A stretch of DNA of 64,000 nt from Cryptosporangium aurantiacum (GTDB lineage: Bacteria; Actinomycetota; Actinomycetes; Mycobacteriales; Cryptosporangiaceae). The translations under genes and the position numbers were made by a program. The stretch covers positions 347,654 to 411,653 of the forward strand of contig NZ_FRCS01000008.1 of NCBI RefSeq assembly GCF_900143005.1, read 5' to 3'. Below the pieces are notes generated by a model. That model worked only from the letters and a program-made list of their open reading frames with translations. It was not told where the DNA came from and ran no database searches. Below are positions 27,117 to 35,055 of this stretch, piece by piece. Every line of letters begins with the position of its first letter. The stretch's first letter is position 1.

Positions 27117-29170
27117 ACCAACCACTACCCCCGGTCGACGCGCTGGTTCTTGCCGACGGCGTCGACGCGCTACCCGGGCGGCTGCGCAAGCGGCTGGACG
27201 CCGCGGTGTCGAAGGTGGCCGGTTGGACGGTCAGCGTGGACGGAGCCGAATGGTCCGTCCACGTCGACGACGCGACGGTCGTCACGCTGCGCACGGTCGA
27301 CGGTGCGGTGCGTGCCGCGGACAACGCACGGTGCACGTGCCTGCTCGCCCCGGCCTGCCTGCACCGCGCGGCTGTGCTGTCAGCCGCGCCGGTGGCGACG
27401 GAAGAGGCGGCCGGTGCGACGGACCCAGCGACCGGTGCGGCGTCGGACGCGACGGAGGCGCCCGCCGAGGAACCCGGTGACGAACCGGCTGCCACGGGCT
27501 TGAGTGCCGTGCAACGCGCCGCCGCGGACGCGGTCTGGTCCGCGGCCGGTGCCGTCCTCACCGCCGGTGTCACCGGCAGCGGCGTCGTGCTCCGGGCCGC
27601 GCTGCTGCGCGCCGCACACGATGCTCGCGCGCACGGCCTGCACCACCTCGCCGCAGGGGCCCGCCAGGTCGCTGCGCACCTGCAGGACGCCCGGTCCGGT
27701 GCTCCGCAGTACCGGCTGGGCACACTCAGCGACGACCTGCGCGCGCTGCTCCTGCTGGCCCATCGCCTCCGTGATCCGGGCCTTCCCGACGCCGAGGCGG
27801 CACCCCTGCTGGGCACCGCCCGTCGCGAGTACACCGCACGGGGCAGCCTCCGCCTGGTCGGCCTCTGCTCGGTGCCGGTGCTCGCGCGCTCCGGGCACGC
27901 GGGCACCGCGACCTACACCGTCGACCGGGACGGCGTGTTCTGGCTGGTCGCGGACATTTATCCCGGTGACGTCCAGCGAGCGGCGGTCACCGGCGACGCG
28001 GGCATCCCGCTCGGCGAAGGTCTGCTGAGCCATCGGGAGCTGGCCCGCGCCGGGCTGATGGTCACCGGCGCCACGGCCAGCGAGTCCCGGCAACTCGGCG
28101 CCGGGCAGGGCGTCCGCGCGGTGCGGTCGGGTGGCGCCACGTGGGACGAGGCACCGCTGGCCGCGCTCTGGGACGAGCCGGTCGAGGCTCAGCTCGACCG
28201 GGCCTTCGCCGCGATCGAGTTGCCCGTGCAGGACCGGCCGGCCGGGGCCGACCTGCTGTTCCTCCGGGTCGAGATCATCGGCTCGGCCAGCGGCGGCGTG
28301 CTCGCGGTCACGGAGGACGAACGGCTGGTCACGCTCGCGATCGCGATCGACGGCCCGGAGCTGGCGTACCGCGACAACCTGCGGGTGCTGGCCGCTGCGG
28401 GCGGTGTCGCGCTGCGCTTGATCGGCCGGCCCGACCCGGCCCGCCCCGGTGTCGTCCACGCCCTCGCCATAGCCCCCGACGGCCCCGCGCCCGACGGCCC
28501 GGCCTCGGACGCCCCCGCGCCCGACGGGCCCGCGTCGGACGCCCCCGCGCCCGAGTCGGACGGCCGAGCCTCAAACGGCCCCGCGTCGGACGACGCCGAC
28601 GGCCCCAGCCCCGGCTCCGGCCCCGACGGACCCGACGGACCTGGCGGACCTGGCGGACCTGGCGGACCCGACGGACCTGGCGGACCTGGCGGACCTGGCG
28701 CCGACCGTCTTGCCGGGCTTCGGCTGCCTGCGGCGTGGGGCGGCCACGCCGACCTCGGCTACGACCGCCTCCACCGCAGCATGATCACCGGCCCGCTCGC
28801 CGGGCTCACCCCGGCCCCCGCCGACGGCCCGCCGTCGGACAGCCCGGCGCCCCTCGCCGGTGACCCCGCGCTGCGTCTGCTCCGGCGTCACCTCGACCGC
28901 ACGGTCGAGGGCGGCCGTGCGGTCCAGGCGTTCGCCCGCGGCGACCAGCAGTTGCTGCGCCGGAGCCGCTGGGAGACCGGCGCCGACTTGCTCGCGACGC
29001 TCAACGCCTCGGCGCGACCGGGCCACCGCGACACGTTCGGCCGGCTCGCCGACGACGACGGACGACGCTTCGTCGTGGCCTGGCTGGCCGCCGCCGTGTA
29101 CGAACAGGCGGCGGCCTCGGCCCTCAGCCGCGCGTCGTGGTCACCGGGGAGCGGCCTGACACAGGACTAA
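27113..29170 (+). CDS. SWIM zinc-finger protein (YehQ-like), last gene of the MoxR/vWA operon
   Basis: The 685-residue protein starts at the ATG of an ATGA overlap with the vWA gene. It has a SWIM zinc finger near the N-terminus: C74, C76, C82 and H84 in RCTCLLAPACLHRAA, i.e. CxCx5CxH. SWIM domains bind nucleic acids or proteins, and E. coli YehQ in the corresponding cluster is also a SWIM protein. Residues ~450-530 are an extreme Pro/Gly/Asp/Ala tract with collagen-like GPG and GPD triplets, separating two conserved halves. The C-terminal ~140 residues (RLLRRHLDRTVEGGRAVQAFARGDQQLLRRSRWETG) are helical and basic. The gene ends 4 bp from the convergent epimerase gene. Confidence 0.88.
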   Translation: MNQPLPPVDALVLADGVDALPGRLRKRLDAAVSKVAGWTVSVDGAEWSVHVDDATVVTLRTVDGAVRAADNARCTCLLAPACLHRAAVLSAAPVATEEAAGATDPATGAASDATEAPAEEPGDEPAATGLSAVQRAAADAVWSAAGAVLTAGVTGSGVVLRAALLRAAHDARAHGLHHLAAGARQVAAHLQDARSGAPQYRLGTLSDDLRALLLLAHRLRDPGLPDAEAAPLLGTARREYTARGSLRLVGLCSVPVLARSGHAGTATYTVDRDGVFWLVADIYPGDVQRAAVTGDAGIPLGEGLLSHRELARAGLMVTGATASESRQLGAGQGVRAVRSGGATWDEAPLAALWDEPVEAQLDRAFAAIELPVQDRPAGADLLFLRVEIIGSASGGVLAVTEDERLVTLAIAIDGPELAYRDNLRVLAAAGGVALRLIGRPDPARPGVVHALAIAPDGPAPDGPASDAPAPDGPASDAPAPESDGRASNGPASDDADGPSPGSGPDGPDGPGGPGGPGGPDGPGGPGGPGADRLAGLRLPAAWGGHADLGYDRLHRSMITGPLAGLTPAPADGPPSDSPAPLAGDPALRLLRRHLDRTVEGGRAVQAFARGDQQLLRRSRWETGADLLATLNASARPGHRDTFGRLADDDGRRFVVAWLAAAVYEQAAASALSRASWSPGSGLTQD
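28624..28700 (+). repeat. 9-bp tandem repeats coding collagen-like GPG/GPD triplets
   Basis: The unit GGACCTGGC and its variant GGACCCGAC repeat about eight times in frame inside the SWIM gene, giving Gly-Pro-Gly and Gly-Pro-Asp triplets. A looser GACGGCCCC/GCGCCCGAC repeat covers about 28480-28620 just upstream. Units are multiples of three, so slippage would change linker length only. Confidence 0.85.
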
Positions 29171-29174
29171 CCCC

Positions 29175-30431
29175 CTAGCCCCGAGCGAGCGCCGCCGCCA
29201 GCGACGGCGCCAGCGGCAACTGCGGGATCAGCGTCGCCTGCACCGCGTGGTACGCGTCCGGCTTGCCGCTCCACACCTCGGCGGACGGCGCGTTCCCCGG
29301 GTCCAGCTCGTGACGCCACGAGCCGCGGTCGCGGTCGATCAGGTACCGGTCGGCGTAGTCCCACCACTGCCGGTACGGCGCCGCGTAACGCGGGTCGCCG
29401 GTCTCGATCCAGAGCGCGGCCGCCGCGTTCGTGGCCTCGTTGACCACCCAGTGCAACCGGTCCCGCACGACCGGCTGCCCGGACCAGTCCGTGGTGTAGA
29501 CGAAGCCGTCCGCACCGTCCACGGCCCACCCGTCGGCCGCCGCCCGGTCGTACAGCGCGATCGCGCCCTCGCGCAGTGCGTCCACCTCGGCGGTCGGGTC
29601 GGCTGCGGCCAGTGCCGCGGCCAGGTGCAGGCACAGCCGCGACCACTCCAGGCCGTGCCCGATCGTCGCTCCGTACGGCTGGAATCGGTGGCGGGGCTGA
29701 TTCCGGTGGTACTCGAGCAGCGGGTTCCAGTCCTCGTCGAAGTGCTCCGGGATCCGCCAGTCGTTCGCGGACGCCCAGCCCAGCACCCGCCGGGTGATCC
29801 GGTCGGCGCGGGCCTGCCAGACGAGGTCGCCGGTGGCGTCCGCCGCCGCCAGGTAGGCCTCCACCGTGTGCATGTTCGCGTTGACGCCGCGATACGGGTC
29901 CGCCGCCGACCAGCGTCGATCCCACGCGTCGACCACCATGCCGTCGGCCTCGCGCCAGAATCGCTGCTCGTTCACGGCCAGCGCGTCGGTGAGCAGCGCC
30001 TCCGCCCCCGGGCGCCCGGCCGCGACCCCCGACGATGCCGCGAGCACCACGAACGCGTGCGCGTAGGCGGCCTTCCCGTCGTCGACCGGGCCGTCGACGG
30101 TGATCGACGAGAACCACCCGTCGTCCACCCGATCGCGGAACCGGTCGGTCAGCGCCGCGAGGCCGTGGTCGGTCAGCTCCGCGGCGCCCGGTCGCCCGAC
30201 GAGCGTGGCCAGCGCGAACACGTGCGTCATCCGGCAGGTGATCCACAGTTCGATCGGACGCTCGGGGTCGATCGTCCCGTCGTCGCTGAGCCAGCCGAAC
30301 CCCGCCGGGTGCACCGACCGTGCCGCGAAGTCGAACAACCCGTCACGCTCGACGTCCAGCCACGCCCGGTGCTCAGCGGAGTCGATCCAACTGTCACCGC
30401 CGGGCCGCGCCGCCCGGATCTGCTCGGCCAC
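29175..30431 (-). CDS. AGE-family sugar epimerase/isomerase
   Basis: The product is an (alpha/alpha)6-barrel N-acylglucosamine 2-epimerase-type protein of about 418 residues. It has conserved family segments: DSAEHRAWLDVERDGLFDFA, ELWITCRMTHVFALATLVGRPG, MHTVEAYLAAADATGD, YGATIGHGLEWSRLCLHLA and HWVVNEATNAAAALW. Members interconvert sugars such as N-acetylmannosamine/N-acetylglucosamine or aldose/ketose pairs; the exact substrate is unknown. I prefer the GTG at 30431. The frame stays open to 30548, but that part has no family similarity and would leave only 15 bp for the divergent promoter of the gene at 30552. The gene is convergent with the SWIM gene. Confidence 0.85.
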   Translation of the reverse strand: MAEQIRAARPGGDSWIDSAEHRAWLDVERDGLFDFAARSVHPAGFGWLSDDGTIDPERPIELWITCRMTHVFALATLVGRPGAAELTDHGLAALTDRFRDRVDDGWFSSITVDGPVDDGKAAYAHAFVVLAASSGVAAGRPGAEALLTDALAVNEQRFWREADGMVVDAWDRRWSAADPYRGVNANMHTVEAYLAAADATGDLVWQARADRITRRVLGWASANDWRIPEHFDEDWNPLLEYHRNQPRHRFQPYGATIGHGLEWSRLCLHLAAALAAADPTAEVDALREGAIALYDRAAADGWAVDGADGFVYTTDWSGQPVVRDRLHWVVNEATNAAAALWIETGDPRYAAPYRQWWDYADRYLIDRDRGSWRHELDPGNAPSAEVWSGKPDAYHAVQATLIPQLPLAPSLAAALARG

Positions 30432-30551
30432 TCCGGTCCGCCCTTCGTCGAGGTCAGCGTTTGCGGAGGTAGCCTCGCACCCCACCGCCGCCCGCGCCCG
30501 CCGAGGGGCCACATCGAGAGTTCTGTCGGTGCTCATGGCTACGGTCACGCC

Positions 30552-31382
30552 ATGACCGAGTCACCCACCACCACTACTGCTGCCAAGGCGCAGCACTTCC
30601 TCGATCTGCACCGCAGCGAGCGTCCGCTGCTGCTGCCGAACCCCTGGGATGTCGGCTCCGCCCTCCTCCTCACCACGCTCGGTTTCTCCGCGCTGGCCAC
30701 CACCAGCAGCGGTTTCGCGGCCACGCTCGGCCGGAGCGACGGCCAGGTGACCGGGGAGGAGGCCCTCGCGCACGCAGCGGCGATCGCCGCCGCGACCGAC
30801 GTGCCGGTCTCCGCCGACTTCGAGAACGGCTTCGCCGACGTGCCCGCCGCGGTGGCTGCGCTGATCAGCGCGGCGATCGACAGTGGTCTGGCCGGCTGTT
30901 CCGTCGAGGACGCCACGGGCCGCGACGACGAGCCGATCTACGACCTCGCGGCGGCCACCGACCGCATCGCCGCCGCCGCGGAGGCCGCCCACTCCGGTCC
31001 GACGCGCCTGGTGCTCACCGCGCGCGCCGAGAACTACCTCTACGAGCGCACCGACCTCGCCGACACGATCGCCCGGCTGCAGGCGTACCAGGAGGCCGGC
31101 GCCGACGTGCTCTACGCGCCGGGCCTGATCAGCGCCGACGACATCCGCGCGGTGGTCACCTCGGTCGACCGGCCGGTCAACGTGCTCGCTTTCCCGGGCA
31201 CACCGCCGGTCGCCGAGCTGGCCGAACTCGGCGTCAGCCGGGTGTCGATCGGCGGCAGCTTCGCGTTCGCGGCGCTGGGCGCGGCGGCCGAGGCCGCGGC
31301 CGAGTTCCGCGACCACGGCACGTACGGGTTCCTCGGCCTGGCTCGCCGGGGCTCCAAGGCCGCCCGCAACGCGTTCAGCTGA
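30552..31382 (+). CDS. Isocitrate lyase/PEP mutase family protein
   Basis: The 276-residue protein has the family's alpha/beta-barrel signatures: LLLPNPWDVGSALLLTTLGFSALATTSSGFA, the metal-binding DFENGFAD (residues ~98-105), SVEDATG, and LTARAENYLY as a substrate loop. Catalysis in this superfamily breaks or forms C-C or C-P bonds next to a carboxylate (for example oxaloacetate/2-methylisocitrate lyases). The Cys-containing lyase loop (KKCGH) of true isocitrate lyase is not seen, so it is not ICL proper. It is divergent from the epimerase gene. Its 3' end overlaps a small convergent membrane gene by 8 bp. Confidence 0.9.
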   Translation: MTESPTTTTAAKAQHFLDLHRSERPLLLPNPWDVGSALLLTTLGFSALATTSSGFAATLGRSDGQVTGEEALAHAAAIAAATDVPVSADFENGFADVPAAVAALISAAIDSGLAGCSVEDATGRDDEPIYDLAAATDRIAAAAEAAHSGPTRLVLTARAENYLYERTDLADTIARLQAYQEAGADVLYAPGLISADDIRAVVTSVDRPVNVLAFPGTPPVAELAELGVSRVSIGGSFAFAALGAAAEAAAEFRDHGTYGFLGLARRGSKAARNAFS

Positions 31383-31608
31383 CCCCCACGCCTGGCGGGG
31401 TCAGGCGCCGGAGCCGGAGGGCCGAGGCGCCTGCTCCCAGCGCGAGCACCACCGCGAGCGTGATCGACGTGTGCACCAGATCGCGGACGACGTGGTTCGC
31501 GCCGGCGCCGTGCACGATCGCGTACTCGCCGATCTCGCGGGTGAACCAGAACGGCAACGCGTGCGCCGCGGCCTTGGGGCCGGGTCGACCGGGTGGACGC
31601 TCGCGCAT
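31375..31608 (-). CDS. Small single-span membrane protein, hypothetical
   Basis: This is a 77-residue frame from an ATG at 31608. It has a soluble part (PFWFTREIGEYAIVHGAGAN) and one clear hydrophobic span (SITLAVVLALGAGASALRL) followed by positive charges. The frame can be extended to 31683, but that would overlap the ribosome site of the divergent DUF1772 gene. I do not recognise the family. The pattern of a membrane helix with a flanking RLRR stop-transfer is coding-like, but the length makes the call tentative. Confidence 0.45.
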   Translation of the reverse strand: MRERPPGRPGPKAAAHALPFWFTREIGEYAIVHGAGANHVVRDLVHTSITLAVVLALGAGASALRLRRLTPPGVGVS

Positions 31609-31695
31609 GCGGGCGAGCCGCCCGACGATGGCCTCCGGGCGGCGCGACGCCGTTGACTGAAGTCCGGATCGGACAACACTCAACGGGAGATTTCG

Positions 31696-32187
31696 ATGCT
31701 GTTCAGGAACGTCACGCTGATCGCCGCGACGGCGGCGACCGGCCTTGCGGCCGGCTTGTACTACACGTTTGCGTGCGCGGTCATGCCCGGCCTGCGCCAG
31801 GTCGACGACCGCACTTTCGTGGACGCCATGCAGCGGATCAACGTGGCGATCCTGAACGGGTGGTTCGCACTCAGCTTCGCGGGGGCGCTCATCCTGACCG
31901 TGCTCGCCGGGATCCTGGAGTGGCGGGCCGGCGAGCGGTCGGCGGCGCTCTGGATCGCGGTGGCCGCCGCGATCTACGTCACGACGCTGCTCATCACGTT
32001 CGTGCTCAACGTGCCGCTGAACAACCAGCTGAACGACGCCGGCGACCCGGCCCGGATCGCGGACCTCGCCGCCGTCAGGGCCGACTTCGAGGCGTCCTGG
32101 GTCCGCTGGAACATCGTCCGCGCCGTTCTGGCCACCGCCAGCCTGGCCACGCTGGCCTACGCGCTCCTCCGCCGAGCCGAGTCCTGA
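31696..32187 (+). CDS. DUF1772-family membrane protein
   Basis: The 163-residue protein has four predicted membrane segments: residues ~6-28, ~52-72, ~80-103 and ~137-157. It carries the family's conserved LYYTFACAVMPGLRQVDDRTFVDAMQRIN and VPLNNQLN motifs, and FEASWVRWNIVRAVL before the last helix. DUF1772 includes anthrone-oxygenase-like proteins and many small integral membrane proteins of unknown role. A GGAGA ribosome site precedes the ATG. A strong hairpin 11 bp after the stop probably ends the transcript. Confidence 0.88.
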   Translation: MLFRNVTLIAATAATGLAAGLYYTFACAVMPGLRQVDDRTFVDAMQRINVAILNGWFALSFAGALILTVLAGILEWRAGERSAALWIAVAAAIYVTTLLITFVLNVPLNNQLNDAGDPARIADLAAVRADFEASWVRWNIVRAVLATASLATLAYALLRRAES

Positions 32188-32197
32188 TCACGCGAGA

Positions 32198-32221
32198 AGC
32201 CCCGCCTGGAAGGGCGGGGCT
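32198..32221. terminator. Hairpin terminator between convergent genes
   Basis: A perfect 9-bp stem AGCCCCGCC / GGCGGGGCT with a 6-nt loop (TGGAAG) lies between the convergent DUF1772 gene and the NTF2-like gene. There is no U-run, as is common in actinobacteria. It is likely bidirectional. Confidence 0.75.
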
Positions 32222-32238
32222 GAGAGCGACGTCAGGCG

Positions 32239-32589
32239 TCACTCCGGCCGATCGAGGATGCGCAGCCAGGTCCCGTCGGGCTGGCGGCGCGCTACCTGGG
32301 CGCGGCCGCCGGTTCCGTCGGCCGGGCGGGTCGCGGTGAGCGCGAGGTCTCCGTGGTACAGCGTCGGCAGCGGCTCCTCGACCTTCTGCGGCGGCATCTT
32401 CGCCACGACCTTCTCGAACAGGGCCTGGATCGCCTCGCGTCCGACGGTCGTCGCACCGACGGGGTATCCGAGCACGGCGTCCGGCTCGTACAGCGCGGCG
32501 ATGCCCTCGGCGTCGTCGGCGTTGGCCCGTTCGACGAACAGCCGGGCCAGGTCTTCGGGAGTGGCGGCACGTTCGCGGTCGGCAGTCAT
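32239..32589 (-). CDS. NTF2/SnoaL-like small protein
   Basis: The 116-residue protein has the layout of SnoaL/NTF2-like polyketide-cyclase-fold proteins. The opening helix is LARLFVERANADDAEGIAALYEPDAVLGYP, followed by VGREAIQALFEKVV, then strands (EPLPTLYHGDLALTATRP) and a final DGTWLRILDRPE. Members are enzymes (cyclases, isomerases) or binding proteins; no catalytic Asp/His pair is clear here. It is divergent from a LysR gene only 102 bp away, so that regulator may control it. Confidence 0.82.
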   Translation of the reverse strand: MTADRERAATPEDLARLFVERANADDAEGIAALYEPDAVLGYPVGATTVGREAIQALFEKVVAKMPPQKVEEPLPTLYHGDLALTATRPADGTGGRAQVARRQPDGTWLRILDRPE

Positions 32590-32675
32590 CTCAGCTCCGT
32601 TGTACGGGTAGGGGAACGAACACCTCCACCGTGCTCCGCACCGATCCAGACGTCAAAGACCAGCTTCTTCTCCCA

Positions 32676-32690
32676 ACTAGAATCGCTAGT
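32676..32690. promoter_or_regulatory. LysR-type inverted repeat overlapping a -10 box
   Basis: ACTAG-AATCG-CTAGT is a perfect inverted repeat ending one base before the LysR start codon. It overlaps TAGAAT (32678-32683), a good -10 match, so the LysR mRNA would be nearly leaderless. Such a repeat fits the T-N11-A form of LysR-type operators and suggests autoregulation and control of the divergent NTF2-like gene. Confidence 0.5.
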
Positions 32691-32691
32691 T

Positions 32692-33609
32692 ATGGAACTC
32701 CGCCAGCTCGCGTACTTCCTCGCGGTCGTGGAGAACGGCAGCTTCACGAAGGCCGCGGCCCAGGTGCGGGTCGCCCAGCCGGGCGTCAGCGCGCAGATCC
32801 GCCAGCTCGAACGCGAGTTGGGCCAGCCGCTGCTCGACCGCTCCGGCCGCGCGGTCCGCCTGACCGAGGTCGGCGCCGCCGTCCTCCCCTACGCCCGCGC
32901 CGCGCTGGCCGCCGTGGACGCCGCCCGGCACGCGGTCGACGAGCTCACCGGGTTGCTGCGCGGCCGGGTCGCGCTCGGGATGATCACGTCCTGCGGCCCG
33001 CTCGGTCTCCCGGAGATCCTCGCCGAGTTCCACCAGAAGCATCCCGCGGTCGAGATCACGCTCACCGAGGGCGACTCGAACGACCTCGTCGACGCGCTGC
33101 GCGCCGGGACGCTCGACGCCGCGATCATCGGGCTGCCGACCACCCCACCGGCCGACCTCGCAACCCAGATCGTCACCGACGAACCGGTCGTCTGCGCGGT
33201 CGCGGACGACCACCCGCTGGCCGTCCGCTCCGACCTGGCGATTCCGGACCTGCGCGGGCAGCCGCTGATCAGCCTGCCCACCGGCACCGGGATCCGGGCC
33301 CGCCTGGAGGACGCCTGCGCCGCGGCCGGATTCGCACCGCACATCGCGTTCGAGGCGAGCGACCCGTTCCTCCTCGCCGACCTGGCCGCCCGCGGGCTCG
33401 GCGTCGCGATCTTGCCGGCGTCGGTCGTCGCACCACCGCCGGACGGCGTCCGCGCGGTGGCGATCGTCGACCCGCCGCTCCGCGGGCAACTCGCGCTCGC
33501 CTGGCGCGCGGCGAAGGCGGCCAACGGAGCGGGGCCCACGAACCCCGCCGCGAGGACGTTCCTCACCCACACCCGCGACGCCCTGCCGAACCTCACCCGA
33601 ACGCACTGA
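32692..33609 (+). CDS. LysR-family transcriptional regulator
   Basis: The 305-residue protein has the LysR winged helix at residues 1-60 (ELRQLAYFLAVVENGSFTKAAAQVRVAQPGVSAQIRQLE). A periplasmic-binding-like effector domain follows (residues ~90-295, with IGLPTTPPADLATQIVTDEPVVCAVADDHPLA). The ATG at 32692 lacks a ribosome site, and the apparent -10 box lies only 8 bp upstream, so a leaderless transcript is likely. The divergent NTF2-like gene is the obvious target. The ligand cannot be predicted. Confidence 0.93.
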   Translation: MELRQLAYFLAVVENGSFTKAAAQVRVAQPGVSAQIRQLERELGQPLLDRSGRAVRLTEVGAAVLPYARAALAAVDAARHAVDELTGLLRGRVALGMITSCGPLGLPEILAEFHQKHPAVEITLTEGDSNDLVDALRAGTLDAAIIGLPTTPPADLATQIVTDEPVVCAVADDHPLAVRSDLAIPDLRGQPLISLPTGTGIRARLEDACAAAGFAPHIAFEASDPFLLADLAARGLGVAILPASVVAPPPDGVRAVAIVDPPLRGQLALAWRAAKAANGAGPTNPAARTFLTHTRDALPNLTRTH

Positions 33610-33618
33610 CCGCCTCGC

Positions 33619-33640
33619 CGTCCGCAGGGGTCGGCCGACA
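33619..33640 (+). repeat. 22-bp direct repeat, copy 1
   Basis: A 22-bp sequence (starts CGTCCGCAGG, ends TCGGCCGACA) just after the LysR stop recurs exactly at 37119-37140, about 3.5 kb downstream in the same orientation. The copy here is intergenic; the other lies inside the start region of the response regulator gene. Confidence 0.8.
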
Positions 33641-33647
33641 GAACTCA

Positions 33648-34127
33648 CTACCCGGCTCGACGGAAGTACCGGTTCGCGGCCGGGCGGAACATCAACACGC
33701 ACGCCATGACGACCGCTACCACGTGCAGCGTGCGGATCGCGATCACCAGCGCGAGCTGCAGGTCCGCCGACCCGAGCGCGTCGCCCAGCGAATTGCCGTC
33801 GGCCAGCCAGGAGATCGGGTCGGCAACCAGCGAGAGCATGCCGACCACGCCGAGCCCGAGCCCCAGCGCGATCCGCGCCCAGCGGCGTCCCCGCCAGAAC
33901 GCAGCCACCACCAGCAGTACGACCGTGTACACCACGGCCCGCACGCCGACGCCCGCCAGCAGAGGGCCGATCGCCTCGCCGTCGTTGGCGAGCACGGCCA
34001 CCGTGCCGATCGTCTCCACCACGCCGGCCGCTACCGCAGTCACCCACCACGCCGCCGACGCCTGCACCGCCGAGGGCGGCTTGTGCCCGGGCGACGCCGT
34101 GGGCGCCACCATCGTTCGTTCCGACAT
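33648..34127 (-). CDS. Four-span membrane protein, hypothetical
   Basis: The ATG at 34127 follows a GAGGT ribosome site; the frame extends upstream to 34313 but without coding character. The 159-residue product has four hydrophobic segments (ASAAWWVTAVAAGVVETIG; GVRAVVYTVVLLVVAAFW; IALGLGLGVVGMLSLVA; LVIAIRTLHVVAVVMACVLMF). It ends in a basic tail (RPAANRYFRRAG). No family is recognised. It is convergent with the LysR gene and divergent from the GntR gene, so it forms its own transcription unit. Confidence 0.75.
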   Translation of the reverse strand: MSERTMVAPTASPGHKPPSAVQASAAWWVTAVAAGVVETIGTVAVLANDGEAIGPLLAGVGVRAVVYTVVLLVVAAFWRGRRWARIALGLGLGVVGMLSLVADPISWLADGNSLGDALGSADLQLALVIAIRTLHVVAVVMACVLMFRPAANRYFRRAG

Positions 34128-34339
34128 CTCGCACCTCGTCCGGTCGCGGAAACCAGCGGTGATCCCGCCGTGTACCGAGCGTGCTCCGGAAGCCGGCGAA
34201 CAGCGTCCCGCCGAGGTATCGACCTGTCCTACCCCTGAAGTACCCCCGCCGACTGTCCAATGTCTACCCACCGCCGACCGGGGCGGATTTCCGATCCGGG
34301 ATAGTGGGGTCATGCGCCCGGATACTCGCGAGAACCTCG

Positions 34340-35014
34340 ATGGCTGATCCCAACGGATCGCTGTCGAGACCCGAATCGCTCTCCCGGCAGATCTACGCGA
34401 CGCTGCGCGAAGGCATCATCCGCGGACAGTACGCACAAGGCTCACGACTGGCCGAGCAGCGGCTCGCCGAGGAACTCGCGGTCTCCCGCGTACCGCTGCG
34501 GGAAGCCGTGCCGCTGCTCGAGATGGACGGGTTCGTCCGAACGCTGCCGCGCCGCGGGACCGTCGTCTCCACCTGGTCGCTCGCGGCCGCGCACGACCTC
34601 TTCGACCTGCGGCTCTGTCTCGATGTGGGCGCGGCGACGTACGCGGCGCGCCAGGTCGCGGCCGGCGCGTCGACCGAGTTGCTCGCCGCCGCGCTGGAGC
34701 GGTCGGCGGCCGGAGCGGCGGAGGGCGACCGGTACCGGATCGCGCAGACCCGGTCGGCGTTCCACGACGCGATCGTCGATCTCACCGGGAACGCGTTGAT
34801 GGCGACGCTGATGCGTCCGGTCTCCGGCCGGATGACGTGGTTGTTCTACTTGACGGCCGAGCCGGGTGCGCCCGACCCGTCGGTCGGCAACAGCCAGCTC
34901 TACCGTGCGATCACGTCCGGCAACGAGCGCGTCGCCGAGGCGGTCGCCTACGCGCGCATCGAGTGCGATCGGCGCGAATCGCTCGACGCGCTGCGGCGGA
35001 TCGGCGTCGAATAA
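34340..35014 (+). CDS. GntR-family regulator with FCD domain (FadR subgroup)
   Basis: The ATG at 34340 starts a 224-residue protein. The N-terminal GntR winged helix (residues ~12-75) reads LSRQIYATLREGIIRGQYAQ, RLAEQRLAEELAVSRVPLREA, EMDGFVRTLPRRGTVV. The C-terminal helical FCD domain has the metal/ligand residues RSAFHDAIVDLTGNALM. FCD regulators respond to carboxylic or sugar acids and usually repress catabolic genes nearby. No obvious catabolic operon is adjacent; the next gene is a DinB-like protein 41 bp downstream. The longer frame from 34181 is not coding-like. Confidence 0.92.
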   Translation: MADPNGSLSRPESLSRQIYATLREGIIRGQYAQGSRLAEQRLAEELAVSRVPLREAVPLLEMDGFVRTLPRRGTVVSTWSLAAAHDLFDLRLCLDVGAATYAARQVAAGASTELLAAALERSAAGAAEGDRYRIAQTRSAFHDAIVDLTGNALMATLMRPVSGRMTWLFYLTAEPGAPDPSVGNSQLYRAITSGNERVAEAVAYARIECDRRESLDALRRIGVE

Positions 35015-35055
35015 GCGCTCCACCGGACCGCGCGGGAGGCAATACAGTCCGGCCC

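Noticed and set aside
28480..28700. Repeat region as a possible mobile element or CRISPR
   Set aside because: The repeat units are 9 bp, contiguous and in frame, encoding Gly-Pro triplets within the SWIM gene.
30432..30548. Longer N-terminus of the AGE epimerase
   Set aside because: The extra ~39 codons have no family similarity and would leave 15 bp or less between divergent starts.
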